A stretch of 10,874 nt of DNA from Candidatus Zixiibacteriota bacterium (GTDB taxonomy: Bacteria; Zixibacteria; MSB-5A5; GN15; PGXB01), in contig JAPLUS010000099.1 of the NCBI GenBank assembly GCA_026397495.1, positions 1 to 10,874 of the forward strand, given 5' to 3'. Below the pieces are notes generated by a model. That model made no database searches, was not told where the DNA came from, and saw only the letters and a list, made by a program, of their open reading frames with translations. Below, piece after piece: positions 7,122 through 10,874 of the stretch (the first letter of the stretch is position 1; every line of letters starts with the position of its first letter). The translations under genes were made by a program, and so were the position numbers.

Positions 7122-7322
7122 ATGTACGATCTTGTCAAAGATGCGATTCGCACCCATCCTGAGCAGCTTGATATTCTAGTCCCTTATCTGTCAATATCCC
7201 GATATCTTCAATGCGACGCAAATAAAAACCTCGGAATTCATAATGTCCAACGCGCCTTTATGACTTTCTTTGAAAATCAGCCACTAGCGAACCCGTCAAT
7301 TATGCCGGCTATCTGTCTGTAA
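7122..7322 (+). CDS. Short ORF of unknown function, possibly a gene remnant
   Basis: Sixty-six codons run from an ATG after a weak GGGAA. The frame stays open upstream to a TGA at about 7098-7100, adding WDEINRE, so the coding-like stretch may be a fragment of something longer. The predicted peptide is soluble and probably helical over its first half (LVKDAIRTHPEQLDILVPYL). I do not recognise it. It ends 49 nt before the promoter-like region of the large downstream gene. Confidence 0.25.
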   Translation: MYDLVKDAIRTHPEQLDILVPYLSISRYLQCDANKNLGIHNVQRAFMTFFENQPLANPSIMPAICL

Positions 7323-7370
7323 TAAAGCTGGAGGCCGGACAGCGGGATTTCCAAATAGTTGCTTTTTTTA

Positions 7371-7405
7371 TTGACATGACTTATACATTTGTTAGCTTAC
7401 ATTTG
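7371..7405 (+). promoter_or_regulatory. Promoter-like region with 8-bp direct repeat, upstream of the giant secreted protein
   Basis: A perfect -35-like TTGACA (7371-7376) follows a T-run. The best -10 candidate at normal spacing is TAGCTT (7393-7398), which is poor. An alternative pair is TTGCTT (7359-7364) with TATACA (7382-7387), 17 nt apart. The octamer TACATTTG occurs twice, at 7384-7391 and 7398-7405, 14 nt start to start. It fits TAnnTTTG, the -7 element described for Bacteroidota promoters, though the spacing to a matching -33 element is not ideal. The region lies 40-75 nt before the ATG at 7448. Confidence 0.4.
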
Positions 7406-7447
7406 ATTTGGCGGGCAAATATCAATAATATGGATCGCGGGGTAAAT

Positions 7448-10400
7448 ATGCTTAGACGGATTTCATTCCTTTTATTAGTTGCTTACGGGATTTCCCTGAT
7501 TACTGCAGTCAACCTTATTGCGGACATACAGGAAGTTTCGGAAATAGTCCCGGGTGATGTCAAGGCCAATTCAGCGGCTCTTTCGTCCATAAATCCTTCA
7601 CGGGTGGGCACAATAGCTAATTCGGTCAACCTTTATACGGGGCAACATGGAGAATCTTTCCCCTTGGCCTCTATTATGGGCAAAGCAGGTTTGGGAGTAA
7701 CTCTGTCGCTTGATTATAATGGAAATGTATCCCAAATGGCAAAGCTTGAGAATCGAAAGGGGCAAGCATCACCCTTTGGTCTTGGTTTTGATATTGGAAT
7801 GCAATCGATAGTCGTTGATCACAAGAATACTACCAGAATTGATGACGATGAATACAAGTTGTTGGTTGATAACAATCTTCTTGAATTGAAGCATGTAGAT
7901 TCCAATAGATATATTACGGAAGAAGGCCATCCCTGGATCATTACACGCCAGACGGCAACCATTGCCGGACGGGAATCCGTCATCGGATGGAAGATCATAC
8001 ACGAAGATGGAATAATATATCGTTTCGGGGATTTCAGCACCTCTCTTACCGGCTGGAATGCCACCCGTAATATCTTGCGATATGGCAGCTTTGTGGGCAA
8101 TGGTGTAACCGATGATGACACAGTCTATGCCTTCCAATGGGATTTGAAACTAATTCAGGATCATGATAGTCTTAATTGGATAAAATTCACATATCTTCAG
8201 GAACAGGATAGTCTAATAGTAATGGATTCCAGCGACCCTCCCCAACTGACACGGTCGCATAATAATTATACCATGGCTTCCCATATTAGTGAAATCGAAA
8301 CCTCTGCGGGGAACAAGATTTCCATTTCCTATGGCAATAGGCAAGACTTCCAGCAGGTTTTTGGGCTTAATAATTATGAATTTTACTTCAAGAAAAAGGC
8401 GGAAAGAATAGCCATTAAAGGGGCCAACGGAGACACTCTATCTTCTCTGGAGCTGACCTATTCCTATCTTAACTCCGGCCGTGACTCAACCTTGAAGAAA
8501 TTGATCCTTAATAAAATTACCACCTTTAATCGAAGTAAAAGTGATAGCCTCCCACCACTCAAATTTGAATATGAAACAGATTCGTCAAAAAGCGGATTCG
8601 GTTCCATGAAGAGGATTTGCTATCCAACCGGCGCCATAAAAACTATCGGCTATAAGAACATAGAATCCGAAGCCAACTATGCAAAACTGGACAAGGAGCT
8701 TTTTAACGATTGGATCGGTTACGAGCCGACCGTTATGGCCAGCGACAATATGTTTATACAAATGGCCACTTCTGAAGATCTCAATAATTATACGGTTGGC
8801 TATTGGAATGGATATTGGAAGGTCGATACCTTCGCCATTACATCTTACTCCAAAAACAGGGCGGCCATGCTGCCTAACGGGAAGATTGTAGCCTACGCCA
8901 GTGACATTAATAGACTTGTCGTGAGAAGCTGGATGAAGGGATACTGGAATACCGACACCCTATCCGATGTTGTAGATACAGAGGGCGTTTTTAGTAATGT
9001 GTGGATCTATCCGGGGCAGGACCGTTTTGTCGTTGCCATAGGAAAATACCAATACAATGGATTATGCAATCCAGATAATAACTTCTTTCCCGGGAAATTA
9101 TACTATTACCTGTGGGATGGTAATCATTGGCATGGGAAGAAGATCTTCAATTTTACTTACGCTAACTGGGCATTAGCGAGCATTCAATTGAGAAATGACA
9201 TGTGCGTCGTGTCTCTATGGAGGGGCCAGGACAGGAATTTTCTATATGGCAGATATGATAAAACCAATGACACACTTGCCCTGATATCACAGTTTTTCCA
9301 ACCGGGCAGCGAATGCGGAAGTACGGTGGCTGGCCATGATTTTGTCGCACATCTCTCCTTTGATTCATTATATTTGCATCGATGGACAGGTTCAGTATGG
9401 TCTGATATCGTACTCGGAGGAGGGCAGGCAAATGAAATTGCCGCACTCCCCAATGGAGTAGTTTGGAATAAAAGTAACGAAAATGGTGGATGGTCTGTAT
9501 TGGAGTCCCTATTTCCCAAAAGCGGCGGATTCAAATCGGTCTATCAGTATATGCCTCAAGATCATTCGAATGGCCATATGATTAAGAGACTCTGGGCAAG
9601 TAATCATTCATTGATAGCTCACTATAACAGCAACTCTAATCCTTCAAGTGGACCGATAGTACTTTATGAATGGAATGGTCGATATTGGCAATTTAATAAA
9701 TATATATATGACCAAATGAATGTATACCCTGCGGGCCAATTAAACTTAAATGCCTTCTCATATTGCGCCGGCCCGCCGAGAACTCCGATTGAATGCAATG
9801 GCGGCGTGCAAATCAATAATACTAATGTTGTTGGGCATTTTGCCGGCATTTGGGGAACTAATCAAACCATTTATAATGCGGGAATCGGGATTTCTGAAGA
9901 CTATTTTGGTTACTGCAGAGTTAAAGACAGATCTGGCAATATTGTAGATAGCGCTGATTGGCTGGAAACATATAATCCTTTCTATTATGGTGCCACTTAT
10001 CACAAATCCAAGATAAGGGATATAAGTCTTTACGGACCCGTTGCCTGCTATTTTTCCGGCTTCCCCAATAGTTTCTATGTGGAGGATATGAGTTATGCTA
10101 GTTATTCTTTTGCCCATAGAATATATGACACCCTTTTCTCTGGAAAACCTGCTTATCCTGTGGTAGATTCGGTTGTGGTCTCTAGTTTCGCTTTCGACCC
10201 CAAACCTGCCATCACGAAGTTCTCCTATTTTGGCGGGCTCTTAGATGAAAAAGGAATGACACCGCGATTTGCCAAAGCCACAGTATCGACACCTTACTAC
10301 TCCGGGTCGTCACCTGATGGTTATCAAGTATATCGTTTCTATAATGACATTGATCAAACGGGATTTTACGATAGGTCAATCTACAATTATATGTCATTTC

Positions 10401-10874
10401 CTGACCTGAAAAGTGCCTCGCGTTATGGAATTGCAAATGGTGGATATCATCTTGATGGCCAAGTATACTGGACTTATTCATATAAAACGGGTGATCCTCC
10501 ATTCTCAAAACAAAACCCCTCTTATTTTTTCCATTCATTGTATCCGTCGCCTGATTCCATTTATGGGGTTTATAGAATAAAACTTGATTCCGTTTATACG
10601 ATGGACGAGGGAATTGAAGATACAATACGATATAAATATGATCTTTATAGCGGCCAAGTCATTAAGACCATTAAAAGTGCGGGATCGGGCGGCAAACAGC
10701 TATTAGACTCGACAATCTATGCTTTTCAGAGCAATAGTTCTATCAAAAATGATAACTCTTTGGGGCTGCCTAAAGAGCAGTTGACCATCGTTGATTCTTT
10801 GGGTTCAAGAGATACCTTGAGCCGGGCATTGATTACATATGGGCGGTTTGGGTCCTGGCAGCCAACCGCTACTT
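7448..10874 (+). CDS. Giant Sec-exported SpvB/TcB-RHS-like protein with a W-x-G-x-x-W repeat region, C-terminus beyond window
   Basis: I translated this frame from ATG 7448 to the right edge: 1142 codons with no stop. Residues 1-20 (MLRRISFLLLVAYGISLITA) are a signal peptide. Residues about 60-350 resemble the SpvB/TcdB N-terminal region of Tc toxins and RHS proteins: SPFGLGFDIG (108-117), GWKIIHEDGIIYRFGD (180-195) and FQWDLKLIQD (229-238) match the pattern 'lGlGw..', 'W.v...dGt...yG' and 'W.l..i.d..gn.i.y.y'. YPTGA (392-396) resembles the RHS yPtGG element. Residues about 430-790 carry recurring W-rich motifs suggesting a beta-propeller. RHS/YD-like sequence appears near the edge (RYKYD 1061-1065). 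TcB proteins form a cocoon holding a toxic C-terminus; whether this one does cannot be seen. The start has GGGG (7439-7442) five nt upstream. An in-frame ATG at 7430 adds six residues and has a poorer site. Confidence 0.75.
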   Translation, partial: MLRRISFLLLVAYGISLITAVNLIADIQEVSEIVPGDVKANSAALSSINPSRVGTIANSVNLYTGQHGESFPLASIMGKAGLGVTLSLDYNGNVSQMAKLENRKGQASPFGLGFDIGMQSIVVDHKNTTRIDDDEYKLLVDNNLLELKHVDSNRYITEEGHPWIITRQTATIAGRESVIGWKIIHEDGIIYRFGDFSTSLTGWNATRNILRYGSFVGNGVTDDDTVYAFQWDLKLIQDHDSLNWIKFTYLQEQDSLIVMDSSDPPQLTRSHNNYTMASHISEIETSAGNKISISYGNRQDFQQVFGLNNYEFYFKKKAERIAIKGANGDTLSSLELTYSYLNSGRDSTLKKLILNKITTFNRSKSDSLPPLKFEYETDSSKSGFGSMKRICYPTGAIKTIGYKNIESEANYAKLDKELFNDWIGYEPTVMASDNMFIQMATSEDLNNYTVGYWNGYWKVDTFAITSYSKNRAAMLPNGKIVAYASDINRLVVRSWMKGYWNTDTLSDVVDTEGVFSNVWIYPGQDRFVVAIGKYQYNGLCNPDNNFFPGKLYYYLWDGNHWHGKKIFNFTYANWALASIQLRNDMCVVSLWRGQDRNFLYGRYDKTNDTLALISQFFQPGSECGSTVAGHDFVAHLSFDSLYLHRWTGSVWSDIVLGGGQANEIAALPNGVVWNKSNENGGWSVLESLFPKSGGFKSVYQYMPQDHSNGHMIKRLWASNHSLIAHYNSNSNPSSGPIVLYEWNGRYWQFNKYIYDQMNVYPAGQLNLNAFSYCAGPPRTPIECNGGVQINNTNVVGHFAGIWGTNQTIYNAGIGISEDYFGYCRVKDRSGNIVDSADWLETYNPFYYGATYHKSKIRDISLYGPVACYFSGFPNSFYVEDMSYASYSFAHRIYDTLFSGKPAYPVVDSVVVSSFAFDPKPAITKFSYFGGLLDEKGMTPRFAKATVSTPYYSGSSPDGYQVYRFYNDIDQTGFYDRSIYNYMSFPDLKSASRYGIANGGYHLDGQVYWTYSYKTGDPPFSKQNPSYFFHSLYPSPDSIYGVYRIKLDSVYTMDEGIEDTIRYKYDLYSGQVIKTIKSAGSGGKQLLDSTIYAFQSNSSIKNDNSLGLPKEQLTIVDSLGSRDTLSRALITYGRFGSWQPTAT
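8801..9688 (+). other. W-x-G-x-x-W motif repeats within the giant protein (possible beta-propeller blades)
   Basis: Inside the giant protein, short motifs recur. They are YWNGYW (452-457), WMKGYW (495-500), WDGNHW (556-561), WTGSVW (646-651) and WNGRYW (742-747), with a weaker WRGQ at 591. Most are preceded by a hydrophobic pair typical of a beta-strand (YYL, LHR, LYE) and followed by another strand. Spacings of about 42, 61, 35, 55 and 96 residues fit roughly one propeller blade each, with one or more blades too diverged to see. The fold is inferred. Confidence 0.5.

Larger units (their letters stand above)
6647..7447. other. 801-nt stretch without a confident gene
   Basis: Apart from two weak small ORFs (6811-6930 and 7122-7322), one palindrome and a promoter-like region near its right end, I see nothing that can be named here. 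Stops are frequent in all frames. No tRNA cloverleaf, transposase, attachment site or CRISPR repeat is apparent. A near-direct repeat, ATAGATTTTTCC (6961-6972) and ATAGATTTTCC (6987-6997), lies between the two small ORFs. Confidence 0.5.

Noticed and set aside
7331..7370. T-run after a GC-rich stretch (GCTG...CAGC) as a terminator for the 7122-7322 ORF
   Set aside because: The possible stem is only four base pairs and lies too far from the T-run.
7769..8137. Minus-strand ORFs within the giant gene (also 9162-9534, 9758-10117 and 10212-10625)
   Set aside because: The plus-strand frame is open without interruption from 7448 to the edge and shows protein-family motifs. These antisense frames do not.
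1..10874. CRISPR arrays, tRNA or rRNA genes, insertion sequences
   Set aside because: I looked on both strands and saw no regularly spaced repeats, cloverleaf-like segments, rRNA sequence or transposase motifs.

Overview
The window looks like a chromosomal segment from an uncultivated, probably Gram-negative bacterium of moderate GC content. The clearest lineage hint is the secreted protein at 4158-6302. It combines an N-terminal beta-rich domain, Ig-like modules, a papain-fold domain and a C-terminal dockerin-like repeat pair, an architecture I associate with candidate phyla such as Zixibacteria and related FCB-group lineages. That placement is inference from protein style; no marker gene in the window proves it.

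Left part (1-4020), housekeeping and signalling. A truncated staphylococcal-nuclease-like gene runs off the left edge on the minus strand. A plus-strand site-2-protease-type membrane metalloprotease (464-1522) has a good sigma70-like promoter with a palindrome lying over it. Its 3' end overlaps by 14 nt the convergent end of a minus-strand response regulator with receiver, GAF-like and HD-GYP domains (1509-2993), a likely cyclic-di-GMP phosphodiesterase. Upstream of that regulator on the same strand is lipA, lipoyl synthase (3151-4020).

Middle part (4021-6646), secreted protein. Diverging from lipA is a 714-residue Sec-exported protein. A C39/papain-like domain appears to be inserted inside its second Ig-like domain and seems to have lost the catalytic histidine; the C-terminus is dockerin-like. 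A strong, probably bidirectional intrinsic terminator follows. It lies within the 3' end of a possible small multi-spanning membrane protein on the minus strand.

Right part (6647-10874), accessory. About 800 nt hold no confident gene, only a possible 39-residue membrane peptide, a 66-codon ORF of unknown nature and a palindrome. Then comes a promoter-like region with an 8-bp direct repeat, followed by one huge gene open from 7448 to the right edge (at least 1142 codons). It encodes a signal peptide, a region resembling the SpvB/TcB N-terminus of Tc toxins and RHS proteins, a middle region with recurring W-x-G-x-x-W motifs that suggests a beta-propeller, and the start of RHS/YD-like sequence at the edge. 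This Sec-exported TcB/RHS-like protein is the most interesting object here. Its C-terminus, where a toxin or other payload could lie, is outside the window.

The genes do not form one operon. The left genes look like unlinked core functions. The two large secreted proteins point to an investment in extracellular or cell-surface proteins, but nothing in the sequence shows that they act together.
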